Assembly: GCF_001641085.1 (NCBI RefSeq) | Contig: NZ_LXIE01000010.1 | Coordinates: 62,001 to 126,000, forward strand | Source of the DNA: Aequorivita soesokkakensis | GTDB taxonomy: Bacteria > Bacteroidota > Bacteroidia > Flavobacteriales > Flavobacteriaceae | DNA length: 64,000 bases | Reading direction: 5' to 3' | Shown here: in pieces, positions 7,262 through 17,100 of the stretch | Layout: each line of letters opens with the position of its first letter | Position numbering within the stretch: the stretch's first letter is position 1 | Translations under genes and position numbers: made by a program | Notes under the pieces: model-generated | What the model was told of the DNA's origin: nothing | Seen by the model: only the letters and a program-made list of their open reading frames with translations | Database searches by the model: none

Positions 7262-10210
7262 TCATTTTCCCCCTTCGGAGGTTAGGGGGCTTATTTCATC
7301 CACAAAAAGCCAAGCTTTTCCGCCATAACCTAAATGTCCTTTTGGAAGCGCACCGAAGTTTTTTGCTGAAATTTTTATGAATTGTATATTTTTATTTATT
7401 TCGAATTCAATCGTTTTAATTCCAGCCTCTTCCGAAGGGATTTCGGCTTCGATTTTTTGAATTGGCAGTTCCGTAAAATCGGTTCCGTTTTCAGAAACTG
7501 AACAGGAAACGTCCTTCGGATAAAAAATCCAGCTGCGTTGGTCTTGCAGAAAATTCACCGAAACTGTTTTCACTTCTTTTGAAGAACCTAAATTAACTGT
7601 CGCCTTCAAATCTTTATCGTGATAACCTTGCCAAGCGCCGGTTCTAAAATCAATCGCGCCGTGAACGCCGTCAATCAAGGCATTATCGCCACCCCCGTTG
7701 TATTGGTTTGCGTATTCAGTTTCCAGTTTTATGCTGAGGTTTGGGTCAATTTTGTAAAAATGTGTGGAAAGCAAAGCGCTTCTTTTTCCCAAATTCCTTG
7801 CGGAAGGTTTTGCCGGAAGTTGTTCCGCATACGTTTTTAAAACGGTTTCTTCGGAAATAATAAAAGGTTTGCTGTATTTTTTGAATTCTGAATCATTCAA
7901 GGAATAATAAATATCAGTTTTTTCCGAAGCCACCGCTAGGGAGATTTCAGTTTCATTTTTAAAAGCGACATCGCCTTTTGCAATAAATGGTGCAGAAACA
8001 ATCAAGTTTTCGGTAATTTCAGTCTTCGGTATTTCATCATCTTTTGTAGCCCAATTGGAAGGTTTATCGGTCATTTTAAAAACCAATTTTCCACCAGCCA
8101 TAATTTCTGAATGGTAAATAAAACTTCGGTTTAATGGTTTTCCATTTAGTTTTGCCGAAGCGATATATTTATTGGTGTCCGAAAGATTTTCTGTAGAAAT
8201 CTCAAACTTTTTTTGGTCCTCTAAATTGATTGTGGCCTTTTCAAACAAAGGCGTGCCAATAATATATTGATTGCTCGCGGGCGTAACAGGATAAAAACCC
8301 ATCGCGCTGAAAACATACCACGCGCTCATTTGTCCGCAGTCCTCATTGCCCGAAATTCCGTCAGGGGCATTTTGGTACATTTCATTTAAAATTTGATGAA
8401 CTTTTTCCTGCGTTTTTGCAGGTTTGTTTACAAAATTATAGAGATAAGCCATATGATGGCTTGGCTCATTTCCGTGGGCGTATTGACCAATCAAACCAGT
8501 AATATCTGCTTGTTCGCGACCCGAAGTTTCATTCTTTGCAGTGAAAAGTTTATCGAGTTGTTTTTCGAATTCAGCTTTTCCGCCCATTAAATTTATCAAG
8601 CTAGAAATATCCTGTGGAGAGTAAAAACTGTATTGCCAAGCATTCGCTTCTGTGTAATTGAAATTTACTTCATACGGATCAAAAGACGAAAACCAAGTAT
8701 TTCTGAAACGACCGCGCATAAACTTGGTTTCTGGGTCAAATACGTTTTTGTAATACTGTGCCCTTTCAGAAAAAAGTTTGTAATCTTCGGTCTTCCCCAT
8801 TGCTTTCGCCATTTCCGCAATTGTCCAATCATCATAAGCATATTCCAACGTTTTTGAAACCGATTCACTTTCTTCTTCCACGGGTATAAAGCCGAATTCT
8901 TTATAACTTTTTAGCCCCAATTTATCCTGCATCGCGCTGTGTTTCATAGCTTCAAAAGCTTTTTCAGCATCAAAACCGCGAATTCCTTTTAAGTACGCGT
9001 CCGAAATTACTGGAACGGCGTGATATCCAACCATGCACCAAGTATAGTTCGCCGCCAAAGGCCAAATGGGAAGAATTCCGCCTTCGTCATATTTTGCCAA
9101 TAGTGAATTTATAAAATGGGTAGTACGTTCTTTTTCAATGATAGTGTACAATGGATGCGCGGCGCGATAGGTGTCCCAAAGTGAAAAAACGGTGTAGTTT
9201 TCAAAGTCGTTACTTTGATGGATTTTCAAATCCATGCCGCGGTAGCGGCCGTCCACATCTTGGTACAGATTTGGCGCTAGCATCGTGTGGTAAAGAGAAG
9301 TATAAAAAATTGTTTTCTCGTTTTGGTTTTCAGTTTCGATTTCGATTTTACGTAGCTGTTTTTTCCAAGCAGTTTCGGCTTCGTTTTTTATCTGGTGAAA
9401 AGATTTATTGCCAATTTCTGCTTCCAAATTTTTCTTAGCGCCAGCTTCGTCAACTGCTGAAATGGCTACTTTAATTTCGAGTTCATTTCCTTCGGAAGCG
9501 TCAAATTCAAAAGCTGCTTTTACTTTTTCACCTTCTGTTTTTTCGTTTAAAAATGTTACGTTTTTATATGGTCGGGAAAACTGAATATTATAAAAAAGCC
9601 GCTGGTCCTTTGCCCACGCATCAGAATGACGATGGCCGGAGATTTCGGTTTTTGAAATAGTTTTTATTTCAGAACTCAAAACTTTATCGCGGTGTTCCAA
9701 ATCAAGAATTACAATCTGTTTTGAATTCTTCGGAAAATTGTAATGATGGATTCCGCTTCGTTTTGAAACCGTAAGTTCAACTTCAATATTTGTATCATCC
9801 AACAGCACTTTATAAAAACCGGGAGAAGCAGTTTCGTTTTCGTGTGAAAAATGTGCGCGATAGCCTTTTTCTTCACTTGCGCCATTGTTGAAATTCACAG
9901 TATTTGTAGGCATTAAAAGCACATCGCCGTAATCACTTACGCCAGTTCCGCTAAGATGTGTGTGCGAAAAACCATAAATATATTCATCGCTGTAATGATA
10001 ACCGCTGCAGCCATCCCAACCATCTAAACGTGTATCGGGGCTCAATTGTATCATCCCAAACGGCATCGTGGCTCCAGGATAGGTGTGGCCGTGCCCGCCA
10101 GTACCGATAAAAGGATTTACGTGTGAAATTAATTTTTCGGAAGAATTCTTCTCTTGGGAAAAACAGAAAATAGAATAGAGGCAAAAGAGTAGGGATAAGG
10201 TTTTTCGCAT
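7262..10210 (-). CDS. GH92 family alpha-mannosidase with chitobiase-like and discoidin-like C-terminal modules
   Basis: A secreted hydrolase of 982 residues. The ATG at 10210 is chosen because it starts a signal peptide (MRKTLSLLFCLYSIFCFSQ); the in-frame 65 residues upstream look non-coding. The GH92 core runs from ISHVNPFIGTGGHGHTYPG to about residue 720, with HGNEPSHHMAYLYNF and GNEDCGQMSAWYVFSAMG carrying the catalytic acids. Two extra modules follow: a region like the chitobiase/hexosaminidase C-terminal domain (about 755-830, TDIYYSLNDSEFKKYSKPF) and an F5/8 type C-like carbohydrate-binding domain (about 840-970). These are absent from the neighbouring paralogue. The final ten residues come from a dispersed repeat. 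The modules suggest binding to a glycoprotein or polysaccharide surface. It is probably the first gene of the operon. Confidence 0.94.
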   Translation of the reverse strand: MRKTLSLLFCLYSIFCFSQEKNSSEKLISHVNPFIGTGGHGHTYPGATMPFGMIQLSPDTRLDGWDGCSGYHYSDEYIYGFSHTHLSGTGVSDYGDVLLMPTNTVNFNNGASEEKGYRAHFSHENETASPGFYKVLLDDTNIEVELTVSKRSGIHHYNFPKNSKQIVILDLEHRDKVLSSEIKTISKTEISGHRHSDAWAKDQRLFYNIQFSRPYKNVTFLNEKTEGEKVKAAFEFDASEGNELEIKVAISAVDEAGAKKNLEAEIGNKSFHQIKNEAETAWKKQLRKIEIETENQNEKTIFYTSLYHTMLAPNLYQDVDGRYRGMDLKIHQSNDFENYTVFSLWDTYRAAHPLYTIIEKERTTHFINSLLAKYDEGGILPIWPLAANYTWCMVGYHAVPVISDAYLKGIRGFDAEKAFEAMKHSAMQDKLGLKSYKEFGFIPVEEESESVSKTLEYAYDDWTIAEMAKAMGKTEDYKLFSERAQYYKNVFDPETKFMRGRFRNTWFSSFDPYEVNFNYTEANAWQYSFYSPQDISSLINLMGGKAEFEKQLDKLFTAKNETSGREQADITGLIGQYAHGNEPSHHMAYLYNFVNKPAKTQEKVHQILNEMYQNAPDGISGNEDCGQMSAWYVFSAMGFYPVTPASNQYIIGTPLFEKATINLEDQKKFEISTENLSDTNKYIASAKLNGKPLNRSFIYHSEIMAGGKLVFKMTDKPSNWATKDDEIPKTEITENLIVSAPFIAKGDVAFKNETEISLAVASEKTDIYYSLNDSEFKKYSKPFIISEETVLKTYAEQLPAKPSARNLGKRSALLSTHFYKIDPNLSIKLETEYANQYNGGGDNALIDGVHGAIDFRTGAWQGYHDKDLKATVNLGSSKEVKTVSVNFLQDQRSWIFYPKDVSCSVSENGTDFTELPIQKIEAEIPSEEAGIKTIEFEINKNIQFIKISAKNFGALPKGHLGYGGKAWLFVDEISPLTSEGGK
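7268..7292. repeat. CCCCCTT...AGGGGGC dispersed element, partly coding
   Basis: It reads TCCCCCTTCGGAGG then TTAGGGGGCTTAT. It matches the element at 31724-31751 except for two substitutions and a two-base deletion. On the minus strand it encodes the last ten residues of the second GH92 enzyme (ISPLTSEGGK), so the element has become part of the gene's 3' end. Confidence 0.7.
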
Positions 10211-10312
10211 TTCAAAAAAAATATTCTGAAAAGATACTAAAACCGTTAAAATAAAGTGAAGTTGCGTTTCAGTTTTTTGAAACATACTATCTTTAAAAAT
10301 TCTCTCTACTCT

Positions 10313-11539
10313 ATGCGTTGGTTCATTTTTATTATCATTTATATTCTGGTTGATATTTATGCCTTTCAGGCTGTAAAAACTATTACAAAAAGTCCGTGGT
10401 TGCACGGTTTGTATGTTTTTATTTCGCTGGCGGTTTTGGCTGGGCTCATTTATGAACTTTCCTTTATGGGTTCCGCAAAAATGATGGAACCGCCAAAAAT
10501 GTATTTCTTCGGAATTTTTCTGGCTGTTTTTGTCCCGAAATTATTGCTCGTCATCATTATGTTTGGCGAAGATATTGTTCGGTTTTTTGTCGGGATTTTT
10601 ATGAAAGTTGCCGGAAGCGATCAATCATTTTATATGCCTTCGCGAAGAAAATTTGTAAGTACCATTGCTTTGGGAATTGCGGCAATTCCTTTCGCATCCC
10701 TTATTTACGGGATGGTTCAAGGAAAGTACAATTATAAAGTGCTGAAATATGCTTTGGAATTTGATGATTTGCCGGATGAATTTGACGGTTTCACTTTAAC
10801 CCAAATTAGCGATGTTCACAGCGGTAGTTTCGACAATCATCATAAAGTGGAATATGCTGTAAACCTTATAAACGAACAGCAAAGCGATGTGATTCTTTTT
10901 ACGGGTGATTTGGTTAATAATATAGCCGATGAAATGAACGATTGGAAGCAACTTTTTTCAACTTTAAAAGCGAAAGAAGGTGTTTTTTCAGTTTTGGGAA
11001 ACCACGATTATGGCGATTATGTGAAGTGGGAAAATACTACAGAAAAGGCTAAAAATCTTGAAAAATTGAAAGCGCTTCAAAAAGAAATGGGGTGGAATTT
11101 GTTGCTGAATGAAAATAGATATTTTGAACGTAATGGTCAGAAAATAGCTTTGGTTGGAGTTGAAAACTGGGGTGAAAACGGTTTTAAACAAGCTGGTGAT
11201 CTGGATAAAGCCTGCGAAGGTATTTCTGATAAAGATTTTAAAATTTTGATGAGCCACGACCCATCACATTGGCAAGCAAAGATAAAACAGGATCCACGCC
11301 ATTTTCATTTAACATTGAGCGGACATACACACGGAATGCAATTTGGCATTGAGATTCCTGGAATAATTAAATGGAGCCCCATAAAATATAGGTATAAAAA
11401 TTGGGCTGGAATTTATGAGGAATTTGGAAGGTACATAAATGTTAACCGCGGGTTTGGATTTTTGGGCTATCCAGGACGTGTTGGTATATGGCCAGAAATT
11501 TCTGTTATTCAACTTAAAAAAAGACAGAATACCGTATAA
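10313..11539 (+). CDS. Membrane-anchored metallophosphoesterase
   Basis: A 408-residue protein with several N-terminal membrane segments (about residues 1-110) followed by a calcineurin-like phosphoesterase domain. The metal-binding motifs are all present: ISDVHSG, GDLVNN, GNHDYG, SHDPSHW and SGHTHGMQ. The ATG at 10313 gives MRWFIFIIIYILVDIYAF, a credible membrane start; a GTG at 10256 would only add 19 residues without family support. It resembles YkuE/YaeI-type enzymes, some of which act on lipid pyrophosphates or UDP-sugar lipids. The substrate here is unknown. It is transcribed divergently from the GH92 operon across a gap of about 100 bases. Confidence 0.88.
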   Translation: MRWFIFIIIYILVDIYAFQAVKTITKSPWLHGLYVFISLAVLAGLIYELSFMGSAKMMEPPKMYFFGIFLAVFVPKLLLVIIMFGEDIVRFFVGIFMKVAGSDQSFYMPSRRKFVSTIALGIAAIPFASLIYGMVQGKYNYKVLKYALEFDDLPDEFDGFTLTQISDVHSGSFDNHHKVEYAVNLINEQQSDVILFTGDLVNNIADEMNDWKQLFSTLKAKEGVFSVLGNHDYGDYVKWENTTEKAKNLEKLKALQKEMGWNLLLNENRYFERNGQKIALVGVENWGENGFKQAGDLDKACEGISDKDFKILMSHDPSHWQAKIKQDPRHFHLTLSGHTHGMQFGIEIPGIIKWSPIKYRYKNWAGIYEEFGRYINVNRGFGFLGYPGRVGIWPEISVIQLKKRQNTV

Positions 11540-11553
11540 TATTCGGGAAATGT

Positions 11554-11561
11554 TATATTTG
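11554..11561 (+). promoter_or_regulatory. Candidate promoter -7 element (TATATTTG) for the thioredoxin gene
   Basis: A perfect match to the Bacteroidota TAnnTTTG box, 33 bases before the thioredoxin ATG. No convincing -33 TTG is visible at the right spacing, so confidence is moderate. Confidence 0.45.
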
Positions 11562-11593
11562 TATTACAATTGTTCAAGTAACACTATAGATAG

Positions 11594-11890
11594 ATGTCAA
11601 AGTTTGGAGAATTAATTGAAACGCGCATCCCAGTTCTGTTGGACTTTTATGCAGAATGGGACGAAGCATGCAAAGAAATGCACCCCGTATTAAGAGACGT
11701 TGCTGCCGCCTTGGGCGATAAGGCCCGCGTAATAAAAATAGACGTGGAGAAAAATAAAGAACTAGCCGAAGCACTTCGTGTTAAAGGTCTTCCCACCTTG
11801 ATGATCTACAAAAATGGCGAAATGAAATGGCGCCAAAGTGGGGAACAGGATGCCAATACGCTTATTGGCCTTGTAAACGAATACGTTTAA
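11594..11890 (+). CDS. Thioredoxin-fold protein with only one active-site cysteine
   Basis: A 98-residue cytoplasmic thioredoxin-like protein. The fold is recognisable from LLDFYAEW, then IKIDVEKN, and the cis-proline loop KGLPTLMIYKNGE. The usual WCGPCK active site reads WDEACK, so the first, nucleophilic cysteine is replaced by Asp and only the second remains. A normal disulfide reductase reaction is therefore not expected. It could act as a chaperone-like or monothiol partner, but this is inference. The start at 11594 fits the family length. It has its own candidate promoter, and no genes overlap it. Confidence 0.88.
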   Translation: MSKFGELIETRIPVLLDFYAEWDEACKEMHPVLRDVAAALGDKARVIKIDVEKNKELAEALRVKGLPTLMIYKNGEMKWRQSGEQDANTLIGLVNEYV

Positions 11891-11913
11891 ATTTTACTTT
11901 TACTTTTTTCTTG

Positions 11914-11932
11914 TATATGTTTTAAACATATA
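11914..11932. promoter_or_regulatory. Perfect 9+1+9 inverted repeat (TATATGTTT/AAACATATA)
   Basis: A perfect AT-rich palindrome 24 bases after the thioredoxin stop, in the 192-base gap before the secreted fibre-like gene. No T-run follows, so it is a poor intrinsic terminator. It could be an operator or an RNA hairpin. Low certainty. Confidence 0.35.
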
Positions 11933-12082
11933 AGTCTCTGTGCTTATACTTTTTAGCTATTCTTCTTTTTGAAATTCTTACAAAAAAATTAAAATTTCTT
12001 AGTTTTATCGTTAAAATGAGAGGTTTTTCCGATAAAAATATTTAATATTGTCGGAAAAAGTTTACTTAATACCCCAATCGCT

Positions 12083-13552
12083 ATGAAATTTTCTTACACG
12101 AAATCTTGTGAAAGAGCAAGGTTTATCTTTTTTGCATTTTTATTTTTTGCCTTAAGTTCTCAAGCTCAGGTTGGTATAGGAAATACAAATCCAGATGCTT
12201 CATCAATGCTTGATATTACTTCTACCTCAAAAGGACTTTTACTACCTCGAATGACTTCTGCACAAAGGTTGGCAATAACTACACCTGCTAATAGCCTTTT
12301 GGTATATGATACCACTATTAAGGCATACTATTATTATGATACAGTTTCATCAACATGGGTAAAAATAAATTCGGCACTTAATCAACGCAACAATTATGTA
12401 TTAGTAAAAACCGCAGCTGATTTACCCGCGCCATCGGGAGGAAAGATTACACTAGTTTCAAATACATTATATGAAATAAATGGTTTAATCACAATTACCG
12501 CACCTATAGATTTGAATGACGCTTATGTTGCAGGGCTTGATGCAAATGAAGACGTAATTTCTTTTCCCGGTGGAGTTGTTTTTAAAGGAAATACTGGAGG
12601 GAGCATTAGAAATGTTACACTAAAAGGTGCAAAAGCTTTTGAAATTACCGGGCCTGGAATCTCGTCTGCAACTTCACTTCTTGTTCAAAATACTATTGTA
12701 GATGGTATGACGACTAGTGTGGGTAGTATCTCAGGCTTGGGACTTTATTTTGGAAATATTATTCAATTCATTAATAATACCAATGGAATTACATATACCA
12801 ATATTGGAAATTTATTATTAAATAATCAAGCTTGGCTGTCAACTAATAGTGGGACATTCGAAAAATTTACTGGTAACTTTAGCCTTATTGAAAAAGCAAG
12901 TGGGTTCAGTACGGTTCCTAGTGGCGCCATTGGGCTTGATGTAAGTACAACGGGATTAGCTGTGGCCAATGGTGTATTAAATGGAACTGTTTTTTCTGGT
13001 ACAGGAACTTATATCAATAGGTATACAACAGGATCTTATACGGGTTATAACTTTACGAATGCTTGGTCAGTAAACTGCCCAGGAATCCCTAGAGAATCTG
13101 ATGATGTGTCTACAGGTGATATTAATTTTTCTGCTGCCGTTGGAAGTGGACAGGTAACAAGCTTTACCGGAACAGGTTCGGGAAGTAGAACAAAGGTTCA
13201 GGGAACTACAACATCGAATAATTTATTTAGGTTTGAAAAAGTAGGTGATAACCGTATAACGTACAAAGGGGCTAAAAAACGTTTTTTCCAAGTAACTGCC
13301 TCTGTATCCTATCAATCAACTGCTGATATTACACTTATACTCTACATCGCAAAAAATGGCACAGTGATAGACCAAACTAAGGTTTACAGTAAAGGAACAA
13401 CAGGATATTTTGTGACCGATCAGGGTATTTTGGCAGTGCCAATTGTTGGCACTGTTGAACTGAATAACAACGATTATATTGAAATTTGGGCTGAAAGATA
13501 TGCTGGTTCGGGAAATATGAACACGGTATCCCTAAATCTCACAGCTCGCTAA
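12083..13552 (+). CDS. Secreted fibre-like protein with tailspike-like middle and trimeric-type C-terminus
   Basis: No specific function is recognised. The 489 residues begin with a signal peptide (ending FFALSSQAQ) and then VGIGNTNPDASSMLDI and KGLLLPRMTSAQR, the pattern that opens many Bacteroidota cell-surface proteins related to phage tail fibres. The middle (about 120-330) is rich in Gly, Asn, Thr and Ile, with repeating short beta-strand pattern, suggesting a beta-helix. The end (about 385-489, FFQVTASVSYQSTADITLILYIAKNG) resembles compact jelly-roll trimerisation heads of phage or C1q-like type. Codon use looks AT-richer than in neighbours. It abuts the convergent deacetylase gene with no spacer. 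An adhesin or surface fibre is the best guess. Confidence 0.6.
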   Translation: MKFSYTKSCERARFIFFAFLFFALSSQAQVGIGNTNPDASSMLDITSTSKGLLLPRMTSAQRLAITTPANSLLVYDTTIKAYYYYDTVSSTWVKINSALNQRNNYVLVKTAADLPAPSGGKITLVSNTLYEINGLITITAPIDLNDAYVAGLDANEDVISFPGGVVFKGNTGGSIRNVTLKGAKAFEITGPGISSATSLLVQNTIVDGMTTSVGSISGLGLYFGNIIQFINNTNGITYTNIGNLLLNNQAWLSTNSGTFEKFTGNFSLIEKASGFSTVPSGAIGLDVSTTGLAVANGVLNGTVFSGTGTYINRYTTGSYTGYNFTNAWSVNCPGIPRESDDVSTGDINFSAAVGSGQVTSFTGTGSGSRTKVQGTTTSNNLFRFEKVGDNRITYKGAKKRFFQVTASVSYQSTADITLILYIAKNGTVIDQTKVYSKGTTGYFVTDQGILAVPIVGTVELNNNDYIEIWAERYAGSGNMNTVSLNLTAR

Positions 13553-14182
13553 TTAAAAATTTTGTTTTATTGAATTGCATAACAAACCTTTCTCCCCAAT
13601 AAACTCCAAAACCTTCGGCAACACATACCGAAGGTTTTTTTCTGCCTTTAGGCTATCGTGAAATACAACTACGCTTCCTGGTTTTATGTTATTTATAACA
13701 TTTTTAAGGCATTTTTCTTCTGAAACGCTTCCGTCGTAATCATAACTCAACACATCCCACATCACAATTTTAAATCCTTTATTCTGAAGGGTTTTGGCTT
13801 GTTTCGAGGTAATTTTTCCATAGGGTGGACGAAACAATTTTGAATCGATTAATTTTTCTGCCAGCAAAGTGTTTTCAATATATTTTGAAGTCTCTGTATT
13901 TATTCCTTTTAAATGATTAAAAGTATGATTGCCCACGGAATGTCCTTCGGAAAGAATTCTTTCAAAAATTTCAGGATGTTTTTTTACGTTTTCGCCTATA
14001 CAGAAAAAAGTGGTTTTGGCATTGTGTTTTTTCAGTTCGTCCAATACCCACGGTGTAACTTCAGAAATTGGGCCGTCGTCAAAAGTGAGAAATACCGAAT
14101 CCTTTATATGTGAAAACGCCCAGATTCGCTCAGGGTATAACCGCTGAATGAATCTGGGCATTTTTACCAAATTGAATTTCAA
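13553..14182 (-). CDS. Polysaccharide deacetylase, NodB family
   Basis: A 209-residue NodB-type metal-dependent carbohydrate esterase that removes acetyl groups from amino sugars. The motifs are in order: LTFDDGP (catalytic base and metal Asp), HSVGNHTFNH (two metal His), LFRPPYGK, WDVLSYDYD and VVFHDS. The start is a TTG at 14182, chosen because family members begin with the same MKF-LVK-P segment; the first ATG, at 14161, would lose seven residues. It lies 5 bases after the DUF2723 gene stop, which suggests translational coupling. There is no signal peptide, so a cytoplasmic or membrane-associated location is likely. The substrate is unknown. Confidence 0.88.
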   Translation of the reverse strand: MKFNLVKMPRFIQRLYPERIWAFSHIKDSVFLTFDDGPISEVTPWVLDELKKHNAKTTFFCIGENVKKHPEIFERILSEGHSVGNHTFNHLKGINTETSKYIENTLLAEKLIDSKLFRPPYGKITSKQAKTLQNKGFKIVMWDVLSYDYDGSVSEEKCLKNVINNIKPGSVVVFHDSLKAEKNLRYVLPKVLEFIGEKGLLCNSIKQNF

Positions 14183-14187
14183 TTTTA

Positions 14188-17100
14188 TTAGTTTACAGGA
14201 ACTTCCTCGTCAATATTTCTAGTTGGTTCTTCTTCCATTTTTTTCAAAAGATTTGAATCTAAAGGAATCTCAATTGTTGAATCTTTTTGAACATCTTTAT
14301 CCAAATCCATTGCTTCATCGGGAGAATAGAAATGGCGGAATAGCTTTAAATAATCATTGAATTTTACTGCTTCGGCTCTGCCATAAGCTTCATCATCATA
14401 CATTACAACAAGCTGTACCAAGCTTCGGTAACGCTCCATATCGCTAATTATTTCTTCAGCAATTAAACGCTGTTTGTTGAATTTTAGACTGTTGTAGTAT
14501 GTAAGGTGTTCTTGATATTTTTTAGAAACATCCTCATAAACCTTTCGCGCTTTTTCTTTTTTGTCTAATTCGTAATAACCAATAACATAAGGCTCCAATA
14601 ACGAATAGTATTCAAAATAATCTACTGGCATTTTCTCCATTGCCAAATCCAGCACTTTTTCGGCTTTGCCATTTTCGTCGTTGTTTATTAATGCTTCGGC
14701 AAGACGGGCAAGATTGCTTCTGTATGTAATGCCGTTTCTGCGGGTTTCGGTGTCGTGGTAAATATCCGGGCTTCCGCTGTTGCCCCAATCCCAAGACATA
14801 ACAATATCATACATCTTATCGGCATCAATTCTGCCCATATCAAAAGGGCTTCGCTTATTAATTGGTGTTTTAATTGGAACCAATTTATATACAACTCCGT
14901 CCAATTGCAGATAATCCTTCATCCATAGGTAATCATCATCGCCAAAACTTCCGCCACTGAAATATATTGGGCGTTCCCAATTGTTGTTTGCAATTATATC
15001 CAGCATCATCATTCGGTTTTTATAGATGATATCGCCTTTTAGGTTTATATCTATATAAGGAACAATTTTATCGGCATCTTTTGGATCAACAATTCCGCTG
15101 CGAAGAACGGCTTCTTTATCAACAGGAACTCGAATTACTTTTGAAGGGAAAGTATTTACCATTTGTCCGCTCGGCAGTTCCATTTGGGTAGCTGGACTGT
15201 CGTTGGCTACAAAATTCATCCACGTTTTAATATCTATAGTGTCTTGCGTTGTTTTTTGAAAGATCAAAAAGTCGCGAGTTCCCCATCTATATTTTTCATG
15301 GGTTAATTGTGAAGGAATTGGATCGCTGGTGAAAGCTTTCTTCTTCATATCATCAATATACCAATCTGTTTGGAAAAGGCTTGTGTTTACAATACGCACA
15401 TCTTGACGGTAACCTTCAATGTTTTGGGCATACCAAAGCGCAAAAGTATCATTATCACCAATAGTGAACAGGATTGCATTCTTATCACAGGAGTCCAAAT
15501 ACATTTTTCCCATGGATTGTGCTGTGTAGCGATTGCTGCGGTCATGGTCATCCCAATTTTGGGTAGCCAATAATACGGGTGCGGCCAAAGCCGAAATAAT
15601 AAGCACAACGGGAAGTGCAACTTTTGGTTTCAAATAATTTTTCATTAAATCGAAAAGTGCATAGACTCCATAGCCAATCCACATTGCAAAAATATAGAAA
15701 CTACCTACCAGGGCATAGTCCCGTTCTCGCGGTTCAAACGGTCGTTCATTCAGATAAATTTTTAGTGCAAGTCCCGTAAATAGGAACAGAACCAGCAAAA
15801 CCCAAAAGCTTTTTTGATCGTTTTTAAAATGAAATACCAATCCAATAACACCTAAAAGCAAAGGAAGAAAAAAGTAGGTATTCCGCGCTTTATTGTCAGC
15901 CATATCACTTGAAAGTTCATTTTGATTGCCCAAACGTAGTTGATCTATAAACTTTATTCCGCTTAACCAATTGCCGTGCAGGTCTGTATATTGCCCTTGC
16001 ACATCGTCCTGTCTTCCCGTGAAATTCCACATAAAGTAGCGCCAATACATGTAGCCGAACTGGAACTCGAACATAAATTTCATATTCTGAAAAAAGGAAG
16101 GTTTTTGGATATCAATATATTGCCCAAAGTTTTTCAAAAACTTGTCGTAATCATCTTTATCAACCAAGCCTTGGGCGTCAGCCTGTTTAAATTTATTCAC
16201 TTCCTCCACGAGTCTTGGTTCGCTTAAGTATTCGCTTTTAACTGAAAAATCCAGTCCGCCGGTAAACTCCATGTAATTTGAAGCATGCTCGGTACTCCAC
16301 ATTCTTGGCATAAATGCCTTTTGCGAATCATCCGTGTTTTGGCCTGCGTTTTTATAGTTGTTTACTATTATGTATTTGCCGGTTGTTTCATCTTTTTCAT
16401 ATTTTGGCTTTTCGTCTTTATATGGGTTGTCCTCATCAAGACCTACATAGCTTTCGGTGAAAAGAGGGCCATAAAATAGGTGCGTTTCGGGGTATTGTTC
16501 GCGGTTGTAATACGCTAAAAGCTCACGGGCGTTGTTCGGGTTGTTTTCGTTGATAACCGTTCCGGCATTGGCGCGGATTGGGAGCATTAGCCAGCTTGAG
16601 AAGCCTATAAAAATGAAAAGCACGCAAAGCAACAGGGTGTTCAATTGTACAAATCCTTTTTTTCTTGTTAAACGTAAACCGTAAACAAAAAGAACGATAA
16701 ACAAAAGTGCTGCGAAAATGGTCCCGGAATTAAACGGAAGCCCGATGCTGTTTACAAAAAACAATTCCGAAGCACTGAAAAACTTCATCGTCCAAGGCAA
16801 TAAAAGTTTAAAAATCAAAAGAAGAATAGCGACCGTAACAATATTGGCGATTATAAAATTTTTGACTGTAATGGTTTTGTAATGTTTGAAAAAATACAAA
16901 AACCCAATAGCGGGAATGGTTAGTAACGCCATAAAGTGAATTCCAAAGGAAAGCCCAATAATAAAGGCAATAAGAATTACCCAACGATTGCCGCGTGGCT
17001 CCAGCATTTCGCGTTCCCAACGAAGCGCGGTATAAAATAACACGGCCATCAAAAAGGCGGCGCTTGCATATACTTCTGCCTCAACAGCGTTGTACCAAAA

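Noticed and set aside
10211-10405. 65-residue N-terminal extension of the larger GH92 enzyme
   Set aside because: The downstream ATG starts a perfect signal peptide. The extension would bury it and also overlaps the start of the divergent phosphoesterase gene.
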